A stretch of 64,000 nt of DNA, taken from contig JANCRA010000007.1 in NCBI GenBank assembly GCA_024362935.1, positions 22,593,003 through 22,657,002 of the forward strand, read 5' to 3'. The translations under genes and the position numbers were made by a program. The stretch's first letter is position 1. Every line of letters begins with the position of its first letter. This document shows positions 1-10,869 of this stretch, in pieces. The notes beneath the pieces were generated by a model, which had not been told where the DNA came from, ran no database searches, and saw nothing but the letters and a program-made list of their open reading frames with translations. The DNA is from Setophaga petechia (lineage: Eukaryota; Chordata; Aves; Passeriformes; Parulidae).

Positions 1-16
1 TTGCGTCCCTTTGCAG

Positions 17-110
17 CTGGCTCATCGCCATCCTGGCCCAGGCCAACCCCCTGTTCGGGCCGCAGCTGAAGAACGAGACCATCTGGTACGTGCGCTTCCT
101 CTGGGAGTGA
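17..110 (+). CDS. ATP6V0E2: V-type proton ATPase subunit e, last coding exon (partial gene)
   Basis: This exon encodes the C-terminal 30 residues of subunit e, the small hydrophobic protein of the membrane (V0) sector of the proton pump that acidifies endosomes, lysosomes and secretory vesicles. The exon follows a pyrimidine-rich acceptor (AG at 15-16) and starts with one base that completes a Phe codon. The peptide begins [13 protein letters not shown], runs through [11 protein letters not shown] and ends VRFLWE before TGA at 108-110. From family knowledge, the end VRFLWE matches the E2 paralogue, whereas E1 ends in KYHWP. The second membrane helix (WLIAILAQ) and the Asn-Glu-Thr glycosylation-type sequon near the C-terminus are both present. 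An Ala replaces the Leu of the usual AQLNPLF. The earlier exons lie left of the window. The gene converges on ENTPD7. E1 or another paralogue is a less likely alternative. Confidence 0.88.
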
Positions 111-1225
111 GCAGTCCCTGGGAGCTGACGCCTCAGCAGAGACCCCCATCAAATCCATTACCGTGAGTGAGCTGGCAGGGAGCTGGGATGGCAGATGTCC
201 CTGCCTGCCTCTGTCTGCCTGGGGAGGGAGCTGCAGCTCAGCCCTTGCTGGGCTGGGGGAAATGATTTGGCTTCGGTGCCTTGCGGCTGTGCTGAGCTCG
301 TCCCAGTGTGGGGCTGCTGGCTGTGCGCTGGGCCTGAGCACATCAAGCACTGTAGTTCTCAAATTTGTGGGAGCTCCCTCATGAATGCAGTTTGGTGCTA
401 ACTTCTCTTCCTTTCTCCTTCCCCCAGCTCTTGTAGCTGTTCCAGCCTCTACCCTCCTGTACAAAACAGCCACCAGAGCTGCTGGACAGAGGCTGGACCC
501 ACTGCCCAAGCACACCTGGAGCACTGCAGCCTGGACCAGTGGACAACTGGGCCCCCAAGCACGGCAGGCAGCATCCCTGGACAAGGGCCTACTAATCCAG
601 CCCTAGGAGCAGCCATGCTACCAGGGAGAGATCCCTTCAGCTGGCCCAGGGCTGCAGTGACTGGGCACCATCCTGTGAGTGATCTGTGTGTGGTGCCAGC
701 AGATCCTGCCCCAGCAGTGCTTGTCCTGCCCTCTTGGTGTGTTCAGCCCTAGTCCCCACGTGAAACCCCTGCTCGTAGCCCAAGCTGCCCCACTAGTTGC
801 CCTGTCCCTGGTCATTACATCCACTGGCTTCTGTCTGCATGAGAACACAGGAGCCATTGCATCCCTGTGGAATGAGCAGTGCCCTGTGGTGGGGGTGGTC
901 CCCGCTAAGGCAGATTCTGGCTGTGGGTGGAAGAACAAAGGGTTGACCCTGGAGGAGTGTGCAGACCGCCCTGGGTGTGGTAAGGGAGGTGTTGGGGTCT
1001 GCTGGCAGGGATGAAGAGAGGGCTGTCTCCCACCTGAGCAGTGAGGCAGCTGCAGTAGTGTTTAGGTATCTCCACCACAAGATGGGTCCAGGTTCTGAGA
1101 AGAGCCAAGCAGGGCATTGTGTTTCAGGTTTCCCCTTATTTATCAGATAATTTATCTGTATTTATTTATTTGTCTGTGTCATTTAACTTGTGTTGTGGAA
1201 ATAAATCCTTTTTCTAGTAAGTCGT
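111..1225 (+). other. ATP6V0E2: 3' UTR of the V-ATPase subunit e gene, with a 3'-UTR intron
   Basis: After the stop codon, a strong donor (CC|GTGAGTGAG, GT at 163-164) is followed by a polypyrimidine tract and an acceptor (AG at 426-427). The 3' UTR therefore probably has an intron at 163-427 and a final exon from 428 to about 1225. The transcript end is set by AATAAA at 1200-1205. The intron is inferred from splice-site quality alone. Confidence 0.6.
1200..1205 (+). terminator. ATP6V0E2: poly(A) signal AATAAA, V-ATPase subunit e gene
   Basis: A canonical AATAAA sits in an AT-rich stretch, with a T-rich segment just downstream where cleavage is expected (about 1215-1225). It is the only AATAAA on this strand between the stop codon and the opposing ENTPD7 3' end. 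Confidence 0.75.
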
Positions 1226-1889
1226 GCTGGAGGCTGAGTCCCTTGGTGCTTTGAGGCTGAACAAGTCTTGGCCTTACTCCGATGCCTTTCCTTTTCCCAA
1301 CACTGTTCCTGCACCATGAGAACAAGGCTGGGATCCTCAGCTGTTGAGCAGGAGGTCGGCAGCAGCTGGTGCATGGAAAGTTTTGTCCTTGATGGCACCT
1401 GTGTGCTCATGCTGTGAGACCAGGGTCACAGGGAAGGAACTGTGTGTGCTAGAGAGAGAACTGGGTACTTTCCCAGCCTCTTGCAGCTGTGCTGGGACCA
1501 TTTCCATGGTGCTGGAGCAGCTCAGCAGCCTCTTTGCCAGGCAGCTAAGACTCAGGTGGGAAACGAGTTAAAAAGCAGAGACCAAAATCTTGGAGGGGCT
1601 CCGAGTGGGCAGGATTTTCCTCTTAGGAAGAGGGCAGCAAAGGATGCTGTTTCCAAGGATCCCAGCAGTTTGGTTTGGTTCAGAGCTCCTCTTGCTGCTA
1701 CAGCTCAGTTAAGCTCAGTTCTGCTGGAATCAGAACAACACTGGCATGAAAGGAAGGAGCTCCATCATCCCACTGTGGCAGCAGGAAGCAGCAGCAGAGC
1801 TGTGCAGCCATGCAGATACCCATCCATGCCACCAGCCAGGAGCCATCGCTGCTGGGAGCTGCTCACTAGGAAATGAGACGGTGCTGGAT
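1226..1889. other. Non-coding gap between two convergent 3' ends
   Basis: About 660 bases separate the poly(A) signals of the V-ATPase gene (+) and ENTPD7 (-). I see no exon with splice sites, no RNA gene and no clear repeat. Confidence 0.6.
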
Positions 1890-1908
1890 GGATGGCTCAA
1901 GGGGTTTG

Positions 1909-1914
1909 TTTATT
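1909..1914 (-). terminator. ENTPD7: poly(A) signal AATAAA, ENTPD7
   Basis: TTTATT on the plus strand reads AATAAA in the ENTPD7 direction. It lies about 950 bases past the stop codon, giving a 3' UTR of roughly 1890-2862. No other AATAAA was noticed between it and the stop. Confidence 0.6.
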
Positions 1915-2862
1915 GCTACAGGAATGGGAACAGCTGAGTTCTGTAAAGTGACAAACTTCATTGGACCACCGGTGGGGCTGCAGCCCCAGGGAAGGTTTGT
2001 GCCTGTGTGCACAGCTCAGCCCTGGCCTGTTCTGGGGCTGAGAGCTGGGCTGGGCTGAGGGGGCTCTCCCAGGGGCAGGCCCAGCCCACCCTCCTGGAGG
2101 AAAGAACCACAGGTCCTGACACTGGTGCCTGGGACAGCACAGGGCAGCTGTGCCCAGGAGGGAATGAAAGTGTGAGAGGAAAAACAGCCCACTTTAGTGG
2201 TGCCTCAAAAATCAACCAGTGAGCCCTCAGGGCTCAGTCTGGGATGTTGGGTAGGACTGTAGGATTGTCTTCGGAGGGAAGACATAGCAAAAAGCAGGAC
2301 ACCCCTTCAGGAATACTCCAAGAGGGGCCAGGCTGGGCAGAGCAGCCTGCTGGAACTCATGGTTTACCTCGTTCCTGCAGTAACTAGCTGGTGCCTGCCG
2401 CTCTCCCAGTCCCAGGCTTGTCAGGGCCTGCAGAAGGCCATCCCAGGTGATGAACCACAGCACCTCACCAGGTTGCTCTGCAAACTGGTGGCTGAGTCAT
2501 GGGGTGGCTCAGTACTTCAGGCCAGAGCCCTGGGTTGGCTGCCTCAGTGATAGTGTCCTGTTATCTGAGGGATCTGCCAGGGCTGCAGCCTTGAGCCTGC
2601 TGGTAGCTGAGGACTTTGCTCTACACCATGTAGTGAGGCAAAGGCCAGAGGCCAAGGAATGCAAAGATTAGGACTGGGGCAAGGTGGAGAGGAAAGCTCT
2701 CGTGTCCATAGCTGCCTCAGCCCATGGACTCTGGTTCTGACACAGAGACGATGGAGCGCAGACTTTGAGTTGGTCCTTAAGGAGGAGCCCAAGCTCTCAC
2801 AGCCCAGGCTGTCAGCTAGTCCTAGTTCTGCTGGTGCAACTGGATGCTGAGCACCTCTGGCA

Positions 2863-5800
2863 TCACGGCACGCTTCCTTGGCCCAGCGGCACCACCACCT
2901 TGTCCAGCCAGAGCAGGGTGTGCTGGGCCAAGCGCAGCTGCCGGCGGTGGATGCGGCGCAGCCGCAGGAGGTAGAGGACGATGGCCAGTGCCACGACCAG
3001 GATGCAGGCAAAGAACAGATAGTGGTTGTAGACGAAAGAGAGGCGCAGCCAGGAGGGGTGTGCTTGCCGGATGCTCTCCTGACGGAGATCCCTGTGGAGA
3101 GGAATGTCAGGACTGGCCATGAGATGCAGCGGGTACCGCCAGGGTACCTCACCCAGTGCAGTAAGTGCTGCTCCTCCCCAGCCACCCTCCCCTGTGTGAC
3201 GGCAGCCCATGGTACCTGAGCGGCAGAAATCGCGTCTTGTAGAGGATGGCTCCCAGCGTCCACTGCACCTCCCGGTCATACACCAGCTGGGCTGTGCGCA
3301 GGCTGGGGTAGTCCATTGGGAACTGGAAGCCCTCATGAAGCACTTGGTACATCCAGGCTGATTTGAAGCACTGATACCTGCGGATAGAGCACACAGGAGC
3401 ATCAGCCAGACACTACCAGCTGCAGCAGTGCCCTAACCCAGCAAAAGGCCCCCAGGAGGTCCAGCCATGGCCCCTCCCAGCCAGCCCATTTACTTCAGCC
3501 GGTGCTGGTCAGCGTGCGCTGAGTAGAGGCCACCACGGAAACGCTGAGTCAGCACCTCCCATCGCTGGCTGCAGTACTCCTGGGGGAAGGAGAAGTTGGG
3601 GTTCAGAGCAGAGAAACTGCCCTCACTCCCAGCCCCAGCTGCCCTGGGCTGAGGCAGCACCCACCTGGGCAGCAGAGGTGAAGGTGGGGGCACTGTACTG
3701 GCCCCCCAGGCGCAGCACATCCTCGGTGCAGTAGAAGAACTCTGAGAAGCCATAAAACTCGCTGTTGCTGAAGTCGATGGGTGCTTTGTAGGTCTCCACC
3801 AGGGAGACATGGCTGCCATTGGACCCTGCCAGGAGGGGCTGCAGCAGCTTTGCACAGGCCTGCCAGTCCCCTCGTCCCCTGATGTACAGGGTTTGGCCAC
3901 TCCTCACCACCGTGTCCTCCAGCCCCACAGGCAGGCAGGGGTCCAAGAAGGGCATCTTGGGGCTCAGCCCTGTCTGCAGGTTGTGCAGGCTGGAAAACAG
4001 TCCAGGAAAAAATGGCAATTGCACAGGGGGTCCTATACCACCTCCCAAAAACCTAATCTAGCCCTGTCCCTCATCCAGATACCCTCTGCACCAGACCAGG
4101 CTGTGTCCTCTTGTACCCTGCAGATCTTGTGCCTGCCCTGCCACCTCCTGCTGAGGCTGAAATCACCAGATCTGTCACACTGGCCTGCAGCTACATGCTC
4201 TGAGCACCTGCAGGGTGCAACAAGGCATGGCCCACCCCACCCAGCTCACGGGCATCTGTGCCTCTGCACAGCCCCTCGGGATCCAGAGGCACGGGCTGCT
4301 CCCGGCACAGGAGTACCTGGGCACCAAGCCTCCATCTCTGGTGACAGCTTCATGTAGTGCTCTTGGAAGGAAAGGAGAGACAGGAGACAGGAGAGCTCGA
4401 GGTGGGGATGCAATGGAAAGATGTGCTGAGTGAATCGGTGCTGGAGGAGGGGAAGTCAGAGCAGGAAAAGCCAAAAGCCACTAGAAGGGGCCTCCCTGTA
4501 GCCTGTCACAAGGAGAGAAGGAGGAAGGCAGGGAGCTGTGGCACTGATAACGCCTGCCAGGCTTGGAGAACAGCAGCAGCCAAGCCCTCTGTGCCAGCCC
4601 AGGCACCAGCTGCTGCCAGCGTGGCTGTGGGAGCTGTTATCACCACAGGCAGCTCGTGAGGCAAATCCAAGGGGGAGAGCACAGCATGAAGGAACCAGCA
4701 CCCCACTTCACAAGGCTCTAGTGGGGGCACCACTAGGTGAGGCAGCAATACCGGTTGTGCACGTAGGTTTGGTTCAGCACGTGCTCCTCATAGCGCTGCC
4801 GGGCAAAATTGCCCCCGAAACCCAGGAAAGTGTTGACGTAGACACGGTACATGTGGCCAGTGTGCTGCACGTCACAGCCCAGGTTGAATTCTGCCAGCAA
4901 GCTCTTAGCAGCTTCGTCCTGCTGACACAGATAGGTCCATGATCAGCAGCAGTCCAGGGAAGGCAGGAGCTGCTCTCGGGGCCAGACACACACCTGCTGT
5001 GGGGAGGAGATGGCTCCGGAGTCGGGCACCTCGTAGGCAATCTGCAGGGAGGCGCCTCCCATGTCGAGGATCCCAACTGTTCGTTTCCGAACCAGGGGCT
5101 TCCCCTGGTCCCCAAGTGCTACGGTGACCACTGCATCCTCCTCTGCAACCCACAGCAGCATGTCAGCAAGAGGCAGGGCCTGGGGCAGCATCTTCTCCCT
5201 TCCACCATGACCCCACAGCTCCCTCATAGGGCTCCTCCTCCCCTGCAGGCAGGCCCCAAGGGCCACCTGCAAGGATGACCTCCCAGCTCCAGGAAAGTTT
5301 CACACTTATGACAGGAGTCAGGCACTGCTGCCTACTCCAGAGGTTGATCTTAGCTACAGCACTGGTACAAAGTCCAGCACGATCTGCTTAGACCCTCCCA
5401 GCTGTTCTACAAGCAGCCAGACTCACCATCCTCGTGATCAAACCGTCCCAGGACAAAGTTGATGCCAATCCACGAGTAGACACCTGCACAAGACAGAAAA
5501 GGTCATTACAACAACATACCAAAGAGGAACAAGCAGTGCTTTGTGGCTGCTCCTACCTTCCTGCTTCCCTGAGATCACTTCTGCGTGTGATTTGGAGAAG
5601 AGGAAATCAAACTCTAGGGGCACATTTGTCACCAAGTCTTCCAGGATTGCAGCTTGCTGCCTGCGAGGGTGCAGGAGAGGGACAGATGCTGATGCTGGTG
5701 GAGACACCAGGAATCACACCGCACTACAGAGCCCGTTCAACCCCACAAGTCCTGCTGCTGCAGCCAGCATGTTTTGGAGATGAAAAAGAGATCTATTTGT

Positions 5801-6790
5801 TTGAGATCCTCAGTCCAAAGCATCTCCTCTCAGCTCCCTCCCAGCATGCTCACACCTTCCTTCTGCTTCCCTTGCCACTTGTCCCTACAACGCTCCGTTT
5901 CCTTTTCCAATCCCCCCCACAGGATTCTCGATTCTCCCGCAAGAATCAGGCAGCTGTCCTGCTCCTCCCCGGGGCTGAGGGATCCCAGGGCACCCCAGGC
6001 TCTCCTGACCAGGGCGGCGAACTCACCGCTCGGGCAGCAGCCGCATGCCGGCCGTGCACAGGATGTACAGCGGCGTCTCCCTGTGCTTCCGCGGCGGGAC
6101 GTGCGCGGCCGCGAACTGCAGCAGCGGCCGCAGGTACGGCGTGGCCTGCTCGGGGGCTGCCGCGGTCACCGAGATGCCTGGCGGGGAAGGCACCGTGAGC
6201 CAGCCCCGTCCGTGCCGAGGGGCTCGGGGCCGGAGAGGGGCAGCACGCACCGGGTTTAATTTTCTTGACGACGGGGCGGCTGCTGCGGTCCCTCATCTGC
6301 CGGATGTCCAGCAGGTCGTGGGGGTTCCCGTTGTGCGGGGGCCAGAAGTAGACGAAAACGCGGGACCCGCTGCTCCCGCAGTCCACCACCACCCCGTAAT
6401 TAAGGGACGAGTCCTCGGTGTCCGTGGCCGTCAGCTCCTCCGCCCGCGCCAGGTACCTGCGGCACGGCGGCTCAGCACCGGCGGCTCAGCACCGGCGGCC
6501 GGCCGTGACCCCGCTCCCGGCACCCAGTCCCCGCTCACCTCTCGTCGCGGCGGGAGGCGCGGGGCGGCGCGGCCCAGCGGCGGGGCACGGTGGCCGCCAG
6601 CAGCAGCAGCAGCCCTAACAGAAGAGCGAGCCCCAGCACAGCCGGGCGCTGCCGCGGCCCCGGGCACGGTCCCACCGAGCGCCAGGAGAGGCAGAAAACG
6701 CCGACCCTAAGGGAAGAGACCACTGCTGAGCACTGGCAGCGCGACACTCCCGACCCCGAACCCCCGGCGCGGCCGCACTCACCTGGCCAT
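2863..6790 (-). CDS. ENTPD7: Ectonucleoside triphosphate diphosphohydrolase 7 (complete, 12 coding exons)
   Basis: This GDA1/CD39-family enzyme hydrolyses nucleoside tri- and diphosphates in the lumen of intracellular membranes. Coding exons in order are 6783-6790, 6539-6706, 6251-6456, 6027-6177, 5557-5660, 5427-5483, 4994-5142, 4752-4918, 3665-3989, 3494-3579, 3216-3377 and 2863-3091. They sum to 1812 nt, or 603 aa; human ENTPD7 is 604. An 8-nt first coding segment supplies Met-Ala and two bases of Arg. A Leu-rich membrane anchor lies at about residues 24-43 and a second at about 551-571, the two-anchor plan of ENTPD4 and ENTPD7. The five apyrase regions are visible: VVDCGSSGSR (~82), LCTAGMR (~167), EVISGKQEG (~205), GILDMGGASLQI (~255) and FYGFSEFFYC (~415). 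The paralogue ENTPD4 is close in sequence. I chose ENTPD7 because NRLHNLQTGLSP and DLRQESIRQAH fit it better and because SLC25A28, not SLC25A37, is the neighbour. It shares a divergent promoter with SLC25A28. Confidence 0.95.
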
Positions 6791-7529
6791 GTGCGCCCGC
6801 TGCCGCCTGCCCGCGCATCGCCGCTGCGGGCACTGCCGCCGGCACCGGCGGACACGTCACCGGCCGCTGCCGCCGCCGCGCCCCGCCAGCGGAGCCCCGC
6901 CCTCCGCGCCACGGCGGCCAATCGGCTCCGCCCGCCCTGCTGGAGCCACGCCCTTGCTGCCCGATGGCCAATCGTACTGGGCGGGACGCTTCCCCCTCTT
7001 CGTGCGGGTGGGGGCGGTGCCCGGCTTCGCCCTTGCTCCCGCGTCCGACCTTCGCCGGGAGGCGGCGCGCGCAGGCTACCAGCCAATCGCGGGCGCCCAA
7101 ATACACAGCGCGCTCCGATGTCCTGAGTGGCGGACTCGCCCGCCAATGGCCACTCTTTCGTCCGCCGGGGAGGCGGGGCGAGCGGGCCAAAGGTCGCGGG
7201 CGCGCCGGCCAATGCGCTGCGCGGTAGGGCGGGACGCGAAGTTGAGACAGCGAATGGGCTGCGAGGGCCGGCAGGGCGAGCAGTCTCGGCGGCCAATGGG
7301 CAGCGCGCCCGAACGCGCCAGAGGAAGAGGCCGGCCAGTGGCGGCGCCCGAGCGCCGGGGCCGACGGCCAATTAGCGCGGTGTGCGTGGGCGGTGCGCGG
7401 CCTGCCTAGCCAATGGGTGCGCTTTAGGGGCGGGCGCCGGCCGGCGGCGGCCAATGGGCGCGGGGGAGGGGCGGGGCGGCGCGGGGCGCGGCGGGCGCGG
7501 GCCGGGGCGGCGGCGGCGGCGGCGGCGCG
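6791..7529. promoter_or_regulatory. Divergent CpG-island promoter of ENTPD7 and SLC25A28 with nine CCAAT boxes
   Basis: The start codons of the two divergent genes are about 740 bases apart in very GC-rich DNA. CCAAT occurs on the plus strand at 6918, 6968, 7083, 7143, 7209, 7293, 7368, 7410 and 7451, mostly as GGCCAAT followed by CGG or GGG. Near-matches lie at about 7252 (GAATGGG) and 7335 (CCAGTGG). I saw no ATTGG, the opposite orientation, in the interval. Several boxes are followed by GGGCGGG-like GC boxes. A CRE-like GTGACGTG lies at 6853-6860 on the minus strand. CCAAT is the binding site of NF-Y, and GC boxes bind SP-family factors. That both genes are driven from here is inferred from their arrangement. 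Confidence 0.8.
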
Positions 7530-10500
7530 ATGGAGCTGGGGGCGGGAGCGGGGGCGGGCGCGGGCCCCGGCGCGCGGGGCGGCGCGGAGTCGGGCCGCGT
7601 CCTGCTGCTGCTGATGGGCGGCGGCGGCGGCGCGGGCCGGGCGCGGCGGGGCGGCTCGGAGACGGAGGTGGCGCCGGGTCCCGGTCCTGGCCCGGGGGGC
7701 CCCGAGCCGCGCTCCCCGCCCGCCCCCGACTACGAGGCGTTGCCGCAGGGCGCAGCCGTGTCCACGCACATGCTGGCGGGCGCCGTGGCCGGCGTCATGG
7801 AGCACTGCGTGATGTACCCCATCGACTGCGTCAAGGTGCCGGCGGCGCGCGGGCGAGGGGAGGGAGAGGGGCCGGCGCGTCCCACCGGGAGCCCCGGGCA
7901 CGGTCTGACGAGCCGCACGGCCGGGCCCGCCCTGTTTTGCAGACGCGGATGCAGAGCCTGCAGCCGGAGCCCGCCGCTCGCTACCGGAACGTGCTGGAGG
8001 CCCTGTGGCGCATCGCCCGCACCGAGGGCGTCTGGCGGCCCATGCGCGGCCTGAACATCACGGCCACAGGCGCCGGGCCGGCGCACGCCCTCTACTTCGC
8101 CTGCTACGAAAAGTTAAAAAAGACGCTGAGCGACGTTATCCACGCGGGGGGCAATAGCCATGTGGCCAACGGTACCGGCCCCGCCAGCCCGGGTGGGAGC
8201 GGGGTGGGAGCGGCCCGTGTGGCGGTAGGGAGGTCCCGCCCGCCGCGGGGTCGGGGTGCCGCGGATGTCCTAAAGCCCTGTGCTCTCTCCAGCCATGAGC
8301 CAGCCGCACGGTGCCGGGCACGGGGACGCGCCGCGCCTGCCGGAGCTGCTGCCAGGTAGCTGCCTGAAGCAGGTCGGTGGCCCTGGCTCGGAAGGATGCT
8401 GGTGGACAGGAGCTGCCTGCAGACAAGCTGGGACTGGCCGTGGCCCCGTGGGTCGGCAGTGCCAGAGCTCGCCCCAGGAGTGCCATGTGGTTTCGGAGCC
8501 CATCTCGTCATGGTGCCCATTACCCGTCTCCAGGACCTGCCACAGTAGGGGGAGCATGGGGCTGAGGGGAGAGCAAGGCACGTTCCGCCCCTGGCAGGCG
8601 TGCAGCGGAGTGCCAGCGGGACATGGGAGCACTCACCATGGGCCTCCCTGCCAGCTGGTGGCATTGCCTTGTCCCCCAAGGAGTGGGCACAGATGGGACA
8701 TGGCAGCCTGTCACAATCTTCCCCCTCTCTATCTCACTCTGGGTGGGAAACCCTGAGGACCGGCGTGCCTTTTGGAACGGAGATGGAGGCCACCTTCAGA
8801 TCTCATCTTTTTCATGGGCCACCTCCTGTGCCTTGGCCAGGGACTTGGGGCTATGCTGGAGTCCCAGGGTCCCTCACCTTTCCCCCCCTCACATGTGGCA
8901 GTTCTTGTTTTGCAGGTGCAGCCGGGTGTGTAGCAACGCTGCTCCACGATGCAGCCATGAACCCTGCTGAAGGTAATGATGGTCCTGGCCTGGCGGGGAG
9001 GGGACAGTCAGGGTCTGCCCGAGCCTCTTGGGTCCCCTCTGTAGACAGACAGTGCTCTTGCTCTTGTCTGACTGCAGGGGTTCTTTGGGGGCCCGTGGTT
9101 CCAGTTAGGGACCCTGGTGGCTGCTTGTTGTGGGCAGGGTGGGTAGAAGAGATTAGCTCAGGAGCACAGCAAACCACAGTTCAGGAGGAGCTGGGAGGGA
9201 GGGCATGGGGTTTTCATCCAGGAGTTTGGCTGGGGCCTGTAACCTGGAGCTGGAGAGAAGGGAAGAGAGATGTGGTTGGCACTGCCAAAGTAATTGAGTG
9301 TGTGGGAGCTGGGCACTGCTGTATTGAGATGTAGGGAAGAGGTGGTACAGTTATGGGCCTGTGTTCAAAAGGAAGATTAAAAGAGTGGGGTATAAAAACA
9401 TGCTAGACAAGTTGGGAGAAGGGACATTTTCTGAAATGTCTGGATGATGCTGATTTCGATGAGCCTGGTATATATGAGAAAGGTATAGGAAGTTAGTAAT
9501 TTTACTGAGTCTATGGAAGTGGTGGGAGAAGGAGAAGCAATGAGGAAAGGCCAGTCATGAAGGTATTTTTCCCTTTTAAACTGGAGGGCTTGTTGTGATA
9601 GTGCAGGCTCCAGCTGATGTGGGCACAGATCCTGCCTCCCCACTGCATGACAGGGACGCCAAGGAGCAGGCAGCTGGCAGCTACCAGACCATTGTCATGG
9701 CACTTCTCTTGTCAGGACTATAGTAGTTCAGCAGTTTTGAGCTCCTTATGGTCACATTGAGAGAGGGGGAGGTAGAACAGTGGCAGGCTGTGCTCTGGAC
9801 TCCCCTGTCCCACTCTTGGATGGTTTAGGGGGGTTTGGCTCTGAACCTTGCCCAGAGTGGCTGCATTTTGGCAGTGGCTGCTAACAGCTCCTTGCTAGTG
9901 GGCTTTGTAATGAGCTGTGGTTATTCTGGGCTGCAGTAGGGGTGGCAGAGTGGGGCCAGTCTTATCCAGATTGAGAGCTGTCTGGGAAATAAGAAACTGG
10001 ATGCCAAGGGGTTCTTCTGACTGACTGATAGCTCTGCAGCAGTGGATGGGGAAACACTGGTTGCTCAGGAGCAAGGGTGGATCTGGACTGTAAGCAATGG
10101 GATATCAGAATATTCCCTGAGGCTGTGGCATGTGAGTGGTGATGTGTGTGTGGCAGTGATGCCTCAGCAGATTTAAACAGCTGGTGTCCTGTCTAGAGAC
10201 ATGTGGACACCAGTGGTTCAAGTTGTCTCTCTTCAGCTCTTAGGCCAGTGTCACCAAACTCCAAGCAGTTGGAGGAAGCCTGGCTTTGTGTTTACCCTTC
10301 TCTCTCCTCTCCCCTCTGTGCCTGGGTCATGCTGCCGCTGCCTGTCCCAAGTGGTGAAGCAGAGGATGCAGATGTACAACTCGCCTTACCAGCATGTGAT
10401 GGACTGTGTGCGGGCTGTGTGGCGCAACGAAGGGGCCGGGGCTTTCTACCGCAGCTACACCACCCAGCTCACCATGAACATCCCCTTCCAAGCCATTCAC

Positions 10501-10869
10501 TTCATGACCTACGAGTTCCTGCAAGAGCAGCTGAACCCCCACAGACAGTACAACCCGGGCTCCCACGTGGTCTCTGGAGCCTGCGCGGGGGCCGTCGCTG
10601 CTGCCGCCACAACACCTTTGGACGTTTGCAAAACGCTGCTCAACACCCAGGAGTCCCTGGCCTTGAGCTCCAACATCAGCGGACACATCACAGGCATGGC
10701 TAATGCCTTCAGGACGGTGTACCAGGTGGGCGGTGTGCCCGCCTACTTCAGAGGGGTCCAGGCCAGAGTCATCTTTCAGATGCCCTCCACGGCGATTGCC
10801 TGGTCCGTGTACGAGTTCTTCAAATACATCCTCACCAAGCGCCAGGAGGAGCGTCGGGCTGGCAAGTGA
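7530..10869 (+). CDS. SLC25A28: Mitoferrin-2, mitochondrial iron transporter (complete, 4 exons)
   Basis: This inner-membrane carrier of the SLC25 family imports iron into mitochondria for heme and iron-sulfur cluster synthesis. Coding exons are 7530-7835, 7943-8171, 8916-8972 and 10352-10869; they sum to 1110 nt, or 369 aa (human 364). The N-terminus is a long Gly/Ala-rich low-complexity leader of about 65 residues with no family match. The carrier core follows with three repeats, and the signature PxDxxK-type motifs read PIDCVK (97-102), PAEVVK (195-200) and PLDVCK (286-291). The stretch [18 protein letters not shown] and the C-terminus [10 protein letters not shown] are diagnostic of mitoferrins. 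The ATG at 7530 has an upstream GC-rich 5' UTR and is the only in-frame Met that gives the full leader. Another Met at residue 29 could be an internal start. Mitoferrin-1 (SLC25A37) is the alternative; gene order argues against it. Confidence 0.96.
8973..10351 (+). other. SLC25A28: SLC25A28 intron 3
   Basis: This is a 1.38 kb intron between the 57-nt exon 3 and the large last exon. It has a GTAATG donor and an acceptor reading CCCAAG. A TATAAAAA string occurs near 9391, but I saw no other promoter feature. No exon, RNA gene or clear repeat was seen. Confidence 0.7.

Noticed and set aside
2863..6790. ENTPD4 as the identity of the nucleotidase
   Set aside because: ENTPD4 lies next to SLC25A37 and NKX3-1/NKX2-6 in the sister block of human 8p21. 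Neighbours NKX2-3, GOT1 and CNNM1, and sequence near the C-terminus, favour ENTPD7.
6615..7901. 428-codon minus-strand open frame over the ENTPD7/SLC25A28 promoter
   Set aside because: It crosses the promoter and the first exon of SLC25A28 in antisense and consists of Arg, Ala, Pro and Gly. It is a GC-content artefact.
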